This document shows positions 43,854 through 53,332 of a stretch of 64,000 nt of DNA, piece by piece. Both the position numbers and the translations under genes were made by a program. Origin of the DNA: an uncultured Gemmiger sp. (GTDB taxonomy: Bacteria; Bacillota; Clostridia; Oscillospirales; Ruminococcaceae); assembly GCA_944388175.1 (NCBI GenBank), contig CALXHR010000005.1, positions 56,369 through 120,368 on the forward strand, in the 5' to 3' direction. A model generated the notes under the pieces. It had not been told where the DNA came from, made no database searches, and worked only from the letters and a program-made list of their open reading frames with translations. Each line of letters begins with the position of its first letter. Within the stretch, counting starts at the first letter, position 1.

Positions 43854-46148
43854 ATGAGCATTCACTTTGACCCCGCGCACCGCTGTTTCCGGTTGGAAAC
43901 CCGCACCGCCACCTACGCCATGCAGGTGGACGGCCGCGGCCATCTGCTGCACCTGTATTACGGGCGCCGCATCGGCGCCGGGGACCTGGCCGCGCTCTAC
44001 CCGCCGGCCGACGTCAGCTTTTCGCCCAACTACTACGACGACCGCCGCACGCGCCGGGCTTCGCCCGATATCCTGCCGCAGGAGTATACCGGCTGCAACG
44101 TGGGGGATTTCCGCCTGAGCTGCCTTTCGGTCACCGACGCAGCCGGCGCGCGCGGCGCGGATTTCACCTACGTCCGCCACGAAGTCCGGCCCGGCAAATA
44201 CGCGCTGGAGGGCCTGCCCGCCGCCCATGACGAGGACGGCGCGGCCGAAACGCTGGCCGTGCGCCTGCGCGACGCCGTCACCGGGCTGGAACTGGAACTG
44301 CTGTACGCCGTGTATGCCGACGCCGATATCATCACCCGCGCCGCGCGGCTGGTCAACGCCGGGCCGGGGGCGCTGCGGCTGGGCAAAGCGGCCTCGGCCT
44401 GCCTGGACCTGCCCTACGGCCGGTGGGACCTCGTGCATTTCCACGGCCGCCACGCCATGGAGCGCCAGGCCCAGCGCCTGCCGCTGCCCGACGCCATCAC
44501 GACGGTATCCTCAACCCGGGGGGCGTCCAGCCACCACCACAACCCCTTCGTCATCCTGTGCGACCACGACGCCACTGAGGAAACCGGCGACTGCTGCGGC
44601 GTCATGCTGGCGTACTCCGGCAGTTTCCGCACCGATATCGAACAGACGCAGACCGGCCTGGTGCGCGTCGTCACCGGCATCCAGGACGAAGGGTTTTGCT
44701 GGCTGCTGGAGCCGGGGCAGGCCTTTACCACGCCCGAGGTCATCCTGGCGTACACCGGCGCGGGCCTGGGCGGGCTGTCGCGGCGGTACCACCGGTTTTT
44801 GCGGCGGTATGTCTGCCGCGGCCCCTGGCGCGATGCCCGGCGGCCGGTGTTGATTAACAACTGGGAAGCCACCTACTTTGACTTTACGGCCGACAAAATT
44901 GCCGCCATTGCCGAAAAGGCCGCCGCGCTGGGCGTGGAGCTGATGGTACTGGACGACGGCTGGTTCGGCAAGCGCGACGACGACAACAGCGGCCTGGGCG
45001 ACTGGCAGGTCAACACCGCCAAGCTGCCCGGCGGGCTGGACCCGCTGATCGACCGTGTGCACGCGCTGGGTATGCGGTTTGGCATCTGGGTTGAGCCCGA
45101 GATGGTCAGCGAGGATTCCGACCTCTACCGCGCCCATCCCGACTGGGCGCTGACGCTGCCCGGCCGCCGCCCCGCCACCGGCCGCGGCCAGCTGGCGCTG
45201 GACCTGGCCCGGCCCGAGGTCGTCGACCACATCCTGGGCTGGATGACCGACCTTTTGCAAAACCACGACATCGCCTACGTCAAGTGGGATATGAACCGCA
45301 ACCTCAGCGATGTGTACAGCCGCGCGCTGCCGCCCGAGCGCCAGGGCGAAGCCGCCCACCGCTATATGCTGGGCGTCTACCGCCTGCTGGAAACGCTGAC
45401 GCAGCGCTTCCCCCAGGTATTGTTTGAGGGGTGCGCCGGCGGCGGCGGCCGGTTTGACGCCGGCATGCTGTGCTATTTCCCGCAGATCTGGTGCAGCGAC
45501 GACACCGACGCCGTCGAGCGGCTGACCATCCAGCACGGCACCAGCTTCGGGTACCCGGTCTCGGCCATGGGGGCGCATGTCTCGGCCTGCCCCAACCACC
45601 AGACCGGCCGCACCGCGCCGCTGGGCACCCGCGCCGTCGTGGCCATGTGCGGCACCTTTGGGTATGAGCTGGACCTTGGACGCTTAACGCCGGAGGAATG
45701 CGACGCCGTGCGCGGGCAGATTGAACGGTTCCGCCGCTGGGCGGACCTGATTGCCGGCGGGGACTTTGCCCGCCTGGCCGCGCCCGGGGAAAACGGCAGC
45801 TTCGCCGCCTGGCAGATGACCGCGCCCGACGCCGGCGCGGCGCTGGTCAGCATCGTGGTCACCCACCCGCAGGCCAACGCCCGCCCGCTGCACCTGCGCC
45901 TGCGCGACGTCGCGCCCGATGCGCTGTACCGCATCGACGAGGTCGTCGTCTGCGGCTGCGGGCAGGCCGCCGACGCCCAGCGCGCCACCGGGCCGCGGGC
46001 GCTGCAGGGGCAGGCGTTCAGCGGCAGTTTCCTGCGTTATGCCGGGCTGACGCTGCCCGCGCTGTACGGCGACTACCCCGCCGTGCAGCTGCACTTGACA
46101 CGGGTAGACACACCCGAGGAGGGGGATGGCAATGGACCTGCAATTTGA
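43854..46148 (+). CDS. Alpha-galactosidase, GH36 (raffinose locus)
   Basis: A 764-residue GH36 enzyme of the RafA/AgaA type, with the nucleophile Asp479 in VKWDMNRN and the acid/base Asp549 in CSDDTDA, plus VLDDGWFG and FGIWVEPEM. There is no signal peptide. It removes galactose from raffinose, stachyose or melibiose, leaving sucrose for the following GH13 enzyme. It shares the fold and motifs of the mannan-locus GH36 but differs clearly in sequence, so the two are not a recent duplication. AGGAGG precedes the ATG. Its 3' end overlaps the GH13 gene by 17 bp. Confidence 0.92.
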   Translation: MSIHFDPAHRCFRLETRTATYAMQVDGRGHLLHLYYGRRIGAGDLAALYPPADVSFSPNYYDDRRTRRASPDILPQEYTGCNVGDFRLSCLSVTDAAGARGADFTYVRHEVRPGKYALEGLPAAHDEDGAAETLAVRLRDAVTGLELELLYAVYADADIITRAARLVNAGPGALRLGKAASACLDLPYGRWDLVHFHGRHAMERQAQRLPLPDAITTVSSTRGASSHHHNPFVILCDHDATEETGDCCGVMLAYSGSFRTDIEQTQTGLVRVVTGIQDEGFCWLLEPGQAFTTPEVILAYTGAGLGGLSRRYHRFLRRYVCRGPWRDARRPVLINNWEATYFDFTADKIAAIAEKAAALGVELMVLDDGWFGKRDDDNSGLGDWQVNTAKLPGGLDPLIDRVHALGMRFGIWVEPEMVSEDSDLYRAHPDWALTLPGRRPATGRGQLALDLARPEVVDHILGWMTDLLQNHDIAYVKWDMNRNLSDVYSRALPPERQGEAAHRYMLGVYRLLETLTQRFPQVLFEGCAGGGGRFDAGMLCYFPQIWCSDDTDAVERLTIQHGTSFGYPVSAMGAHVSACPNHQTGRTAPLGTRAVVAMCGTFGYELDLGRLTPEECDAVRGQIERFRRWADLIAGGDFARLAAPGENGSFAAWQMTAPDAGAALVSIVVTHPQANARPLHLRLRDVAPDALYRIDEVVVCGCGQAADAQRATGPRALQGQAFSGSFLRYAGLTLPALYGDYPAVQLHLTRVDTPEEGDGNGPAI

Positions 46149-47922
46149 ACCCCGCCTGGCCCGCCACAAGGACGAGCTGGAATGGCTGTTTATGGAGCTG
46201 TACGGCGACCGCGCCGCCCTGAACGCGCTGGAAGCCGAGATGGCCGGCGCTTTTGCCGCGCGCAGCGCCGAACTGAAGGCGCTGGATGCCGCGCGTGAAG
46301 CCGACCCCCACTGGTACCGCCGCGGCACGATGCAGGGCATGACGATGTACACCGACCTGTTTGCCGGGGACCTGAAAAAGCTGGCCAAAAAGCTGCCCTA
46401 CCTGCAGGAGCAGGGCGTCACCTACCTGCACCTGATGCCGCTTTTAAAAATGCCGCACCCGCACAACGACGGCGGCTATGCCGTTGAGGATTTCGACACC
46501 GTCGACCCGGCGCTGGGCACCAACGCCGACCTGGCCGCGCTGACAAAGCAGCTGCGCGCGGCGGGCATCAGCCTGTGCCTGGATTTCGTCATGAACCACA
46601 CGGCCGACACCCACCCCTGGGCGCTGCGCGCCCGGGCCGGCGACCCTGTGTACCAGAACTATTACTGCTGCTACCCCGACCGCGAAATCCCCGACCAGTT
46701 TGAGCGCACGATGCCGCAGGTGTTCCCCAACACCGCGCCGGGCAACTTTACCTGGGACGACGCGATGCAGCGCTGGGTGCTGACGACGTTCCACCCCTAC
46801 CAGTGGGATCTCAACTACCGCAACCCGGCGGTGTTCACGGCGATGGTCAAAAGCATGCTGCACCTGGCCAACCTCGGCGTCGAGGTGCTGCGCATCGACG
46901 CGGTGCCCTATATCTGGAAGACCTTGGGCACCACCTGCCGCAACCTGCCGCAGGTGCACACCATCGTGCGCATGGTGCGCATGATTCTGGAGTGCGTCTG
47001 CCCGGCCGTCATCCTCAAAGGCGAGGTCGTCATGGCCCCGCGGGAGCTGGCCGCCTACTACGGCACGCCGGAAAAGCCGGAATGCCACATGCTGTACAAC
47101 GTCTCGGTCATGGTCAATTTGTGGGCGGCGCTGGCCGCGCGGGACGTGCGGCTGCTCAAAGCGCAGCTGGACCAGCTCAACGCGCTGCCGGAACACTGCT
47201 GGTTCGTCAACTACCTGCGCTGCCACGACGACATCGGCTGGGGGCTGGACGAGGACGAGGAGCGCCGCCTGGGCATCGACCCGCAGCGCCACAAGGAGTA
47301 CCTCTACCGGTTTTACGACGGCGAGTTCCCCGGCAGCTGGGCGCGCGGCGCGCTGTACAACTACGACCCCGCCACCGGCGACGCGCGCAGCTGCGGCACC
47401 ACGGCCAGCCTGTGCGGCGTGGAGGCCGCGCTGGACCAAAAGGACGACGCGGCGCTGGACCTGGCCGTGCGGCGCGTATTGCTGCTGCACAGCGCGGCGG
47501 CCTTTTGCAAAGGGTTTTTGATGCTGAACAGCGGCGACGAGATCGCCCAGCTCAACGGCTGGGACTACCAAAACGACCCCGCCCGCGCCGACGACAGCCG
47601 CAACTTGCACCGCACGGCGTTTCATTGGCGCAAAGCGGCGCAGCGCCGCCGCCCCGGCACGCTGCAAAACCGCATCTGGCAGGGCCTGGCGGAACTGCGC
47701 GCGCTGCGCGCCGACGCCTGCTTTGCCCCCGACGCCGCCGTGACGACCTGGGGCGGCGACAACGACGCCGTGCTGGCGCTGGTGCGCCGCCGCGGCAGCC
47801 AGAGCCTGGTCGGGCTGTTCAATTTCAGCGAGCAGCCGCAGACCGTCCACCTCGACAGCCCGGCCAGTCTGGGCCTCGACGCCGCCGTCACCCTGGCGCC
47901 CTACGAAGCGAAGATTGTGTAA
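46132..47922 (+). CDS. Amylosucrase-like sucrose-active GH13 (subfamily 4)
   Basis: A 596-residue GH13 enzyme, close in plan to amylosucrase: an N-terminal helical domain, then GMTMYTDLFAGDLKKL, NDGGYAVEDF, the nucleophile Asp in LRIDAVPYIWK, the acid/base Glu in KGEVVM and the stabilising Asp in CHDDIGWG. It acts on sucrose, either polymerising the glucose (amylosucrase) or hydrolysing it; sequence alone does not decide. The context after GH36 points to sucrose left from raffinose. The ATG at 46132 is preferred because GAGGAGGGGG runs up to the earlier ATG at 46126. Confidence 0.82.
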   Translation: MDLQFEPRLARHKDELEWLFMELYGDRAALNALEAEMAGAFAARSAELKALDAAREADPHWYRRGTMQGMTMYTDLFAGDLKKLAKKLPYLQEQGVTYLHLMPLLKMPHPHNDGGYAVEDFDTVDPALGTNADLAALTKQLRAAGISLCLDFVMNHTADTHPWALRARAGDPVYQNYYCCYPDREIPDQFERTMPQVFPNTAPGNFTWDDAMQRWVLTTFHPYQWDLNYRNPAVFTAMVKSMLHLANLGVEVLRIDAVPYIWKTLGTTCRNLPQVHTIVRMVRMILECVCPAVILKGEVVMAPRELAAYYGTPEKPECHMLYNVSVMVNLWAALAARDVRLLKAQLDQLNALPEHCWFVNYLRCHDDIGWGLDEDEERRLGIDPQRHKEYLYRFYDGEFPGSWARGALYNYDPATGDARSCGTTASLCGVEAALDQKDDAALDLAVRRVLLLHSAAAFCKGFLMLNSGDEIAQLNGWDYQNDPARADDSRNLHRTAFHWRKAAQRRRPGTLQNRIWQGLAELRALRADACFAPDAAVTTWGGDNDAVLALVRRRGSQSLVGLFNFSEQPQTVHLDSPASLGLDAAVTLAPYEAKIV

Positions 47923-47943
47923 AAACCGCATAAAGGCAACAAG

Positions 47944-47980
47944 AACCACCGGCGTGTTTGTCCGCCGGTGGTTTGTTTTT
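47944..47980 (+). terminator. Terminator of the raffinose operon
   Basis: An 11-bp stem (47944-47954 with 47963-47973), 8-base loop, then TGTTTTT. Confidence 0.85.
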
Positions 47981-48125
47981 GCCGTAAGCATTCCAACGTC
48001 CGCGTGCCGGGCTCTTCCCGGGCCAGCACGGCGCCGGATTTCTACGCCCACGCCTTTGTCTCTGTTCGGTCCCTAGCAGCATCCTGCAAAATTTACAAGA
48101 ACAACGTCTGCGCCGGCGCCAACCG

Positions 48126-49088
48126 CTAGCCCAGGGCGGCGTCCCGGTAGGTACAGGGCAGCACCAGCGTCTCGGCGGGCAGGGCGGGGTCCTGCAGGCG
48201 GCTCAGGATGCGGCGCGCGGCCAGCCGCCCCATGCTCCGGGTGGGCTGCACAATCAGCGGGATGCCGCCAAACAACCGCTCGAACCCGTCGGAATCGCAA
48301 AAGGTCAGAATCTCCGGCCGGCGGGGCAGCCGCTGCGCCCGGCTGAGCAGGTCCAGGCACAGTTTGCTGTTGCCGGCCAGCAGCGCGGTGCACCCCTGCG
48401 AGAGCAGGGCCTGTGCGGCGTCGAAGGCGGGTTTTTCAAAATCTGAATATTCGACCCGCGCTTCCAGCGCGCAGCGCTGCGCCGCGCGCAGGAACGCGTC
48501 CGCCCGCGCCTGCGTTGTGCTGACGCTCTTTTTCCAGCCCAGCAGGCCGACCCGGGTATGCCCTTTTTCGGCCAGGCGCTGCACGCTCCGGGCGATGGCT
48601 TCGTCCCCGTCCGCCTGGATCGCGTCGGCCCGGCACCCCAACGGCACGCGGTCGACCAGTACATGGGGGATTTCCTCCGGGATGCACGCCGCCAGGTCGC
48701 GGTAGTCCTCCAGCGCGCTGGCAAGAATCAGCGCGTCCGCTTTGCCGCTGCACAGGCTGTGGATGCGCTTGGTCTCCTTTTCCGGGTCCTCGTGCGTGTT
48801 GGCAAGGATCAGGTCATAGCCGTTGGCGTCCAGCACTTCCTCCACCGCATTGACCAGGCAGGCAAAAAACGTGTTGCTGATATCCGGGATCACAAAGCCG
48901 ACCGTGCGCTGCTTGCCGGTTTTAAAGTGGCGGGCCGCGCTGTCCGGCACGTACTGCAGCTGCCGGATCGCTTCCAGCACCCGCTGCCGGGTCTCGGGCC
49001 GGACGGGCCGCGTGTCGTTGATGACGTTGGACACCGTCGCAATCGACACCCCGGCCCGGCGTGCGACGTCCGTGATCTTTGCCGCCAC
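48126..49088 (-). CDS. LacI-family repressor next to the membrane hydrolase
   Basis: A 320-residue LacI/GalR regulator with helix-turn-helix KITDVARRAGVSIATVSNV at the N-terminus and a sugar-type effector domain. The start codon is GTG (49088), preceded by GGAAAGGGGGG. It is divergent from the 708-residue membrane hydrolase gene, and LacI-type sites occur at both promoters, so the hydrolase is its likely target. The effector is unknown. Confidence 0.87.
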   Translation of the reverse strand: MAAKITDVARRAGVSIATVSNVINDTRPVRPETRQRVLEAIRQLQYVPDSAARHFKTGKQRTVGFVIPDISNTFFACLVNAVEEVLDANGYDLILANTHEDPEKETKRIHSLCSGKADALILASALEDYRDLAACIPEEIPHVLVDRVPLGCRADAIQADGDEAIARSVQRLAEKGHTRVGLLGWKKSVSTTQARADAFLRAAQRCALEARVEYSDFEKPAFDAAQALLSQGCTALLAGNSKLCLDLLSRAQRLPRRPEILTFCDSDGFERLFGGIPLIVQPTRSMGRLAARRILSRLQDPALPAETLVLPCTYRDAALG

Positions 49089-49112
49089 CCCGCAGCCCCC
49101 CTTTCCGGCAAG

Positions 49113-49168
49113 TTAAACGTTTTAATCCACTAAAATTTACAATACCAAACGGGGCCGCGCCCTGTCAA
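49113..49168 (-). promoter_or_regulatory. Promoter and operator of the third lacI gene
   Basis: Minus strand: TTGACA (49168-49163), 18-bp spacer, TATTGT (49144-49139) with an extended TGG before it. TTAAACGTTTTAA (49113-49125), a LacI-type near-palindrome with central CG, lies just after the expected start site. Confidence 0.7.
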
Positions 49169-49241
49169 TTTGCGAAGTCTATAAATCTTTGGGCGGTTTT
49201 ATGGTCACAATGTGCAAAAGCCGAGTAAAGCGAAAAAACGT

Positions 49242-49293
49242 TTGACAAGCCCCGCCGGCGGGGCTTACCATCAGGGTAGGTTAAACGATTCAA
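49242..49293 (+). promoter_or_regulatory. Promoter and operator of the membrane hydrolase gene
   Basis: TTGACA (49242-49247), a 17-bp spacer and TTACCA (49265-49270). A perfect 20-bp palindrome (49247-49266, AAGCCCCGCCGGCGGGGCTT) fills the spacer. TTAAACGATTCAA (49281-49293) is a LacI-type operator near the start site and resembles the one at 49113-49125. Confidence 0.65.
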
Positions 49294-49401
49294 TCTGTTT
49301 CCCCTTTTGCGCCGGGGTCCCCGGCTTTTGCGGGTATGGTCCCGCCCCCGGCTGCGCGGGGCGGGTCGGAATAAAAATAATGAGAGAAAGAAGGATCGTA
49401 G

Positions 49402-51528
49402 ATGAAAGACAAGTTCAACCTGCAGACTTTTGAGGGCAGCAGACGGGTGTTCCGCCTTGCGGTAATCGCCGTCGTCCTGTTCAGCTTCTTTGCCTACATG
49501 ATTGCCTGCAACTGGGGCGCCGTGAAGGTCAGCGAGCTGTCCATCGATTCCCGCGGGTCGGTCATGCAGGCCACCCTGTACACCCCCCGAGACGCAAATT
49601 CCGAAAGTGAAATCCCCTGCATCATCTTCACCCACGGGTTAAGCTGCAACCACAGCGCCGTCAACCCGTTTGCCGAGGAACTGGCCAAGCGGGGCTTTGC
49701 AGTGCTCAGCGTTTCCACCTACGGGTCCGGTTCGTCCGAAACTTCGGACATGAGCGACCCGTCCTACGGCATGTACGACATTTTGCAGTATGTGCGCACC
49801 CTGAACTACGTGGACCAGACCCGCGTGGGCATGATCGGGCATTCCCAGGGGTCGCTGAACACCTCCACCGCGGTGGATATGGATTCCAGCCTGTACACGC
49901 TGAACGACCTGAAGATCAACCTCCTGTATGATACCTTCGGCCAGACGTTCACCGCCGACGAAATCCGCCAGCCTGCCGACGAACTGGCGGCCGCCCGCCT
50001 GGACGAACCCGCGCTGAGCGCCTACCAGGCCCTGGCCGCCCAGGCCGAGGAATATTTCAACACCCGGCTGAAAGCCGCCGTCATCCTGGGCGGCAACTGG
50101 GGCAGCGAACCCCAGGAAGTCACGGTCGGCGGCATCACGGTAACCCGCGAGCCCAACACCAACATGCTGTACATGATCTCCACCTTCAACGAGGGGCGCG
50201 CGGGCACCGGCCAGCAGAACCTTTCCAACGAAGACATGATGGCCAAGTTCCAGAGCACCGAACCCCTTACCGCGGGGACCTGGTACAACCTGGACCAGAG
50301 CACCAACGCGCAGCAGCCGGCCAGCACGGTGCTGGGCACGCTGGACGACACCACCTACACGGCGGACGCCACGCTGGCCCAGGCCATTGAAGCCCGCACC
50401 ACCCGCATGATCGTGAACCAGGTGGGCGGCCACGCGCTGGACTATTTCAGCCAGGATTCCCTCCAGTATATCCTGCGGTACTTTGAGCAGACGCTGCAGT
50501 ACAACGGCGGCAACATCACGGACGCCGCCACGACCCCCCTGCCGGCGCAGCAGACTTCCTACATGGCGCGCGAAGTGCTGGACCTGCTGGCGATGTTCGC
50601 CCTGTTTATCAGCGTGATCGCCCTGGCCGGCATGCTGCTGCAGACCAAAAAGTACGCCGCGCTGCGCTTTGACTGCTGCGAACCCTTTACCTCCCGCAAG
50701 AGCGGGCCGTTCTGGCTGGCCGCCGTGCTGCTGGTGCTGGGCACCATGGCTGCCGAGTACTACGTCGCCACCAAAGGCCCCACCCTCGGTTTTAAGAGCG
50801 AGGGGCTCAAACATTTCCTCTCGCTTGACTTTACCGCCAACATCCACCTGTGGTTCATGTGGATTTTGTCCATCCTGTCGCTGGTGATTCTGGTCGTCTT
50901 TGGCGTGCTGACCCAAAAGCAGACCGGCAAAAACCTGCTGCGCGAACTGAATTTCCGCATCTCGCCCAAAAAGATCGGCCGCTACTTCCTGCTTTCGGTC
51001 GTGCTGATCGGCTACGCCTACATCATGCTGGCCGCCATGAAATATTTCTTCCACCAGGATTTCCGTTTCTGGGATAACGGCATCAAAGACATGCTGCCTC
51101 AGTACTGGACGCTGTGCCTGCGGTACGGCCTTGTCATTCTGCCGTCCTTCCTCGTCAGCGCGCTGATGGTCAACGCCGGCCGCATGAAAGATATGGGCGA
51201 CGGCTGGAACACCCTGCTGCAGATGGCGATTGCCGGCGTGGGGCTGTACATCCTGGTCGCTTTCAGCTACGGCACCGTGTATGCCGAGTACGCCGCCACC
51301 GGCGTCGGCCGCGCGCCCGCCATCGCGTTTATCTCCACCTGGCCGATGCTGATCAACCTGCCGATGTTCGCATTCATCAACCGGAAACTGTACAAAGTCT
51401 CCGGCAGCGTCTGGCTCCCCGCGTTTGTCAACACCTGGATCGTGGCCTGGTCCATGGTCTCCTGCCAGTCGCAGACCGGTTACTACCTGCTGGGCAATTT
51501 CGCCACCAAGTGGCTGGGCATTTTCTGA
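49402..51528 (+). CDS. Membrane-anchored alpha/beta hydrolase fused to a polytopic domain
   Basis: A 708-residue protein with three parts. One N-terminal transmembrane helix spans residues 17-37. An alpha/beta-hydrolase domain follows (about 45-370), with THGLSCNHS near residue 77, the nucleophile Ser148 in GHSQGS and a likely catalytic His344 in GGHALDY. A C-terminal half has about eight transmembrane helices between residues 387 and 700. The hydrolase domain would lie outside the cell. AAAGAAGGAT is before the ATG. It is a single-gene unit under the divergent LacI regulator. I do not recognise a characterised family; the substrate could be an ester on a sugar or lipid, which is conjecture. 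Confidence 0.7.
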   Translation: MKDKFNLQTFEGSRRVFRLAVIAVVLFSFFAYMIACNWGAVKVSELSIDSRGSVMQATLYTPRDANSESEIPCIIFTHGLSCNHSAVNPFAEELAKRGFAVLSVSTYGSGSSETSDMSDPSYGMYDILQYVRTLNYVDQTRVGMIGHSQGSLNTSTAVDMDSSLYTLNDLKINLLYDTFGQTFTADEIRQPADELAAARLDEPALSAYQALAAQAEEYFNTRLKAAVILGGNWGSEPQEVTVGGITVTREPNTNMLYMISTFNEGRAGTGQQNLSNEDMMAKFQSTEPLTAGTWYNLDQSTNAQQPASTVLGTLDDTTYTADATLAQAIEARTTRMIVNQVGGHALDYFSQDSLQYILRYFEQTLQYNGGNITDAATTPLPAQQTSYMAREVLDLLAMFALFISVIALAGMLLQTKKYAALRFDCCEPFTSRKSGPFWLAAVLLVLGTMAAEYYVATKGPTLGFKSEGLKHFLSLDFTANIHLWFMWILSILSLVILVVFGVLTQKQTGKNLLRELNFRISPKKIGRYFLLSVVLIGYAYIMLAAMKYFFHQDFRFWDNGIKDMLPQYWTLCLRYGLVILPSFLVSALMVNAGRMKDMGDGWNTLLQMAIAGVGLYILVAFSYGTVYAEYAATGVGRAPAIAFISTWPMLINLPMFAFINRKLYKVSGSVWLPAFVNTWIVAWSMVSCQSQTGYYLLGNFATKWLGIF

Positions 51529-51588
51529 CGGGACGCCCGCGCGCCGCCGCACCGCGGTAAACGCGCATAGCCCCCTATATACCGGCAA

Positions 51589-51624
51589 AAAGAAAACGCA
51601 TGGCGTACGCCATGCGTTTTCTTT
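51589..51624. terminator. Bidirectional terminator
   Basis: A perfect palindrome with A-rich and T-rich ends: AAAGAAAACGCATGGCGT at 51589-51606 and its exact complement at 51607-51624. It serves the hydrolase gene and the convergent small membrane gene. Confidence 0.85.
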
Positions 51625-51679
51625 GCGTTGTTTCGTAGTTTTTTGGGAACATAGGGAAAACCATCCCCGCCGGGGGCGG

Positions 51680-51913
51680 TCAGCCGATCAGCCGCTGGAC
51701 GAACAGCAGCGTGGCGCCGCCGACAAGGGTCAGCACCGCGCCCAGGATGGTCAGCCCGAGAAACAGGAACTGCCGTTTTTCGCCCCGCTTGCGGGCCCGC
51801 AGATACAACACCAGGCACACAATGCCCAAAATCAGGCCCACCCCGCCCAGCGCGATCACGCCCAAAACCGCCAGAAACACAAAATCCAGCAGCACGATAC
51901 TGATAAATCCCAT
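51680..51913 (-). CDS. Small two-helix membrane protein, unknown function
   Basis: A 77-residue protein starting MGFISIVLLDFVFLAVLG, with hydrophobic helices at about residues 3-30 and 46-70 and the basic loop RARKRGEKR between them. GGAGGG lies about 6 bp before the ATG at 51913. I recognise no family. It sits downstream of serS beyond a terminator, on the same strand. Confidence 0.6.
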   Translation of the reverse strand: MGFISIVLLDFVFLAVLGVIALGGVGLILGIVCLVLYLRARKRGEKRQFLFLGLTILGAVLTLVGGATLLFVQRLIG

Positions 51914-51947
51914 GGCTAACCCTCCATTCGCTTTTTTCTTTCTATGC

Positions 51948-51984
51948 AAAAACTCTGCCCCGGCGCAAAGGCGCCGGAACAGAG
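51948..51984 (-). terminator. Terminator of serS
   Basis: Minus strand: CTCTG, then the CCGGCGC/GCGCCGG stem with a CTTT loop, CAGAG, and five T. A second GC hairpin at about 51991-52012 is followed on the plus strand by seven T, pointing to a terminator in the other direction as well. Confidence 0.75.
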
Positions 51985-52027
51985 ACTTTTACCGGCCGGC
52001 CGCGGGGGCCGGGCCTTTTTTTACTTG

Positions 52028-53332
52028 TTACGGCTGCGGCGTCAGGCGTTCCTTGCCGCCCATGTAGGGGCGCAGCACTTCGGGGATGGTCACGCTGCCG
52101 TCGGCCTGGAGGTGGTTCTCCAAAAACGCGATGAGCATGCGCGGCGGCGCGACGCAGGTGTTGTTGAGCGTATGCGCCAGCTGCGGCTTGCCGTTTTCGT
52201 CCTTGTAGCGGATACGCAGGCGGCGCGCCTGGGCGTCGCCGAGGTTGGAGCAGCTGCACACCTCAAAATACTTTTGCTGGCGCGGGCTCCAGGCTTCGAT
52301 ATCGCAGCTCTTGACCTTCAAATCGGCCAAATCGCCGGAGCAGCACTCCAGCTGGCGCACCGGGATTTCCAGCGAGCGGAACAATTCGACCGAGTAGCGC
52401 CACAGCTTCTCGTACCAGTTCATGCTGTCCTCGGGCTTGCAGACAACGATCATCTCCTGCTTTTCAAACTGGTGGATGCGGTAGATGCCGCGCTCCTCGA
52501 TGCCGTGGGCGCCCTTCTCTTTGCGGAAACAGGGCGAGTAGCTCGTCAGCGTCAGCGGCAGCTTGGCGCCGTCCAGCATCTGGTCGATGAACCGGCCGAT
52601 CATCGTGTGTTCCGACGTGCCGATCAGGTAGAGGTCCTCGCCCTCGATCTTGTACATCATGGCGTCCATCTCGGGGAAGGACATGACCCCCTTGACGACG
52701 TCGCCGTGCATCATGAACGGCGGGATCACATAGGTAAAGCCCTTGTCAATCATAAAATCGCGCGCGTAGGCCAGCACGGCTTCGTGCAGGCGGGCGATAT
52801 CGCCCAGCAGGTAGTAGAACCCGTTGCCCGCCACGCGCCCGGCAGAGTCAAGGTCGATGCCGCCGAAGCTCTCCATGATTTCAACATGGTAGGGGATGGG
52901 GAAGTCCGGCGTCGTCGGCTCGCCAAAGCGCTGCACCTCGACGTTGTGGCTGTCGTCGGGGCCGATGGGCACGCTGGGGTCGATCATCTGCGGGATCTGG
53001 TACAAAATCTCGCGGATTTTCGGCTCCAACTCGGCTTCCTTGGCTTCCAGTGCCTTGAGCTGGTCGGCCTGCGCCGTGACCTGCTTTTTGATCTCCTCGG
53101 CTTCGGCGGCCTTGCCGGGGTCTTTCTTGGCCTGGCCCATCAGCATGCCGATCTGCTTGGACAGCTTGTTGCGGTTGGCGCGCAGGTCGCTGGCTTCGCC
53201 GATGGCGGCGCGGTACTCGGCGTCCAGCGCAATGACCTCGTCCACCAGCGGCAGTTTCTGGTCCTGGAATTTTTTCTTGATGTTCTCCTTGACGGCGTCG
53301 GGGTTCTCGCGGATGAAACGGATGTCTAACAT
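52028..53332 (-). CDS. serS: Seryl-tRNA synthetase
   Basis: A 434-residue class II synthetase at full length. It has the N-terminal coiled-coil arm (residues about 25-105) that grips the tRNA(Ser) long arm, then motif 2 (FRKEKGAHG...IHQFEK) and motif 3 (GDAQARRLRIRY with the later NNTCVAPPRMLIAFLEN). It charges tRNA(Ser), and tRNA(Sec) where present. serS next to parB near the origin is a common Firmicutes arrangement. The 172 bp before it hold GC-rich hairpins but no gene. Confidence 0.97.
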   Translation of the reverse strand: MLDIRFIRENPDAVKENIKKKFQDQKLPLVDEVIALDAEYRAAIGEASDLRANRNKLSKQIGMLMGQAKKDPGKAAEAEEIKKQVTAQADQLKALEAKEAELEPKIREILYQIPQMIDPSVPIGPDDSHNVEVQRFGEPTTPDFPIPYHVEIMESFGGIDLDSAGRVAGNGFYYLLGDIARLHEAVLAYARDFMIDKGFTYVIPPFMMHGDVVKGVMSFPEMDAMMYKIEGEDLYLIGTSEHTMIGRFIDQMLDGAKLPLTLTSYSPCFRKEKGAHGIEERGIYRIHQFEKQEMIVVCKPEDSMNWYEKLWRYSVELFRSLEIPVRQLECCSGDLADLKVKSCDIEAWSPRQQKYFEVCSCSNLGDAQARRLRIRYKDENGKPQLAHTLNNTCVAPPRMLIAFLENHLQADGSVTIPEVLRPYMGGKERLTPQP

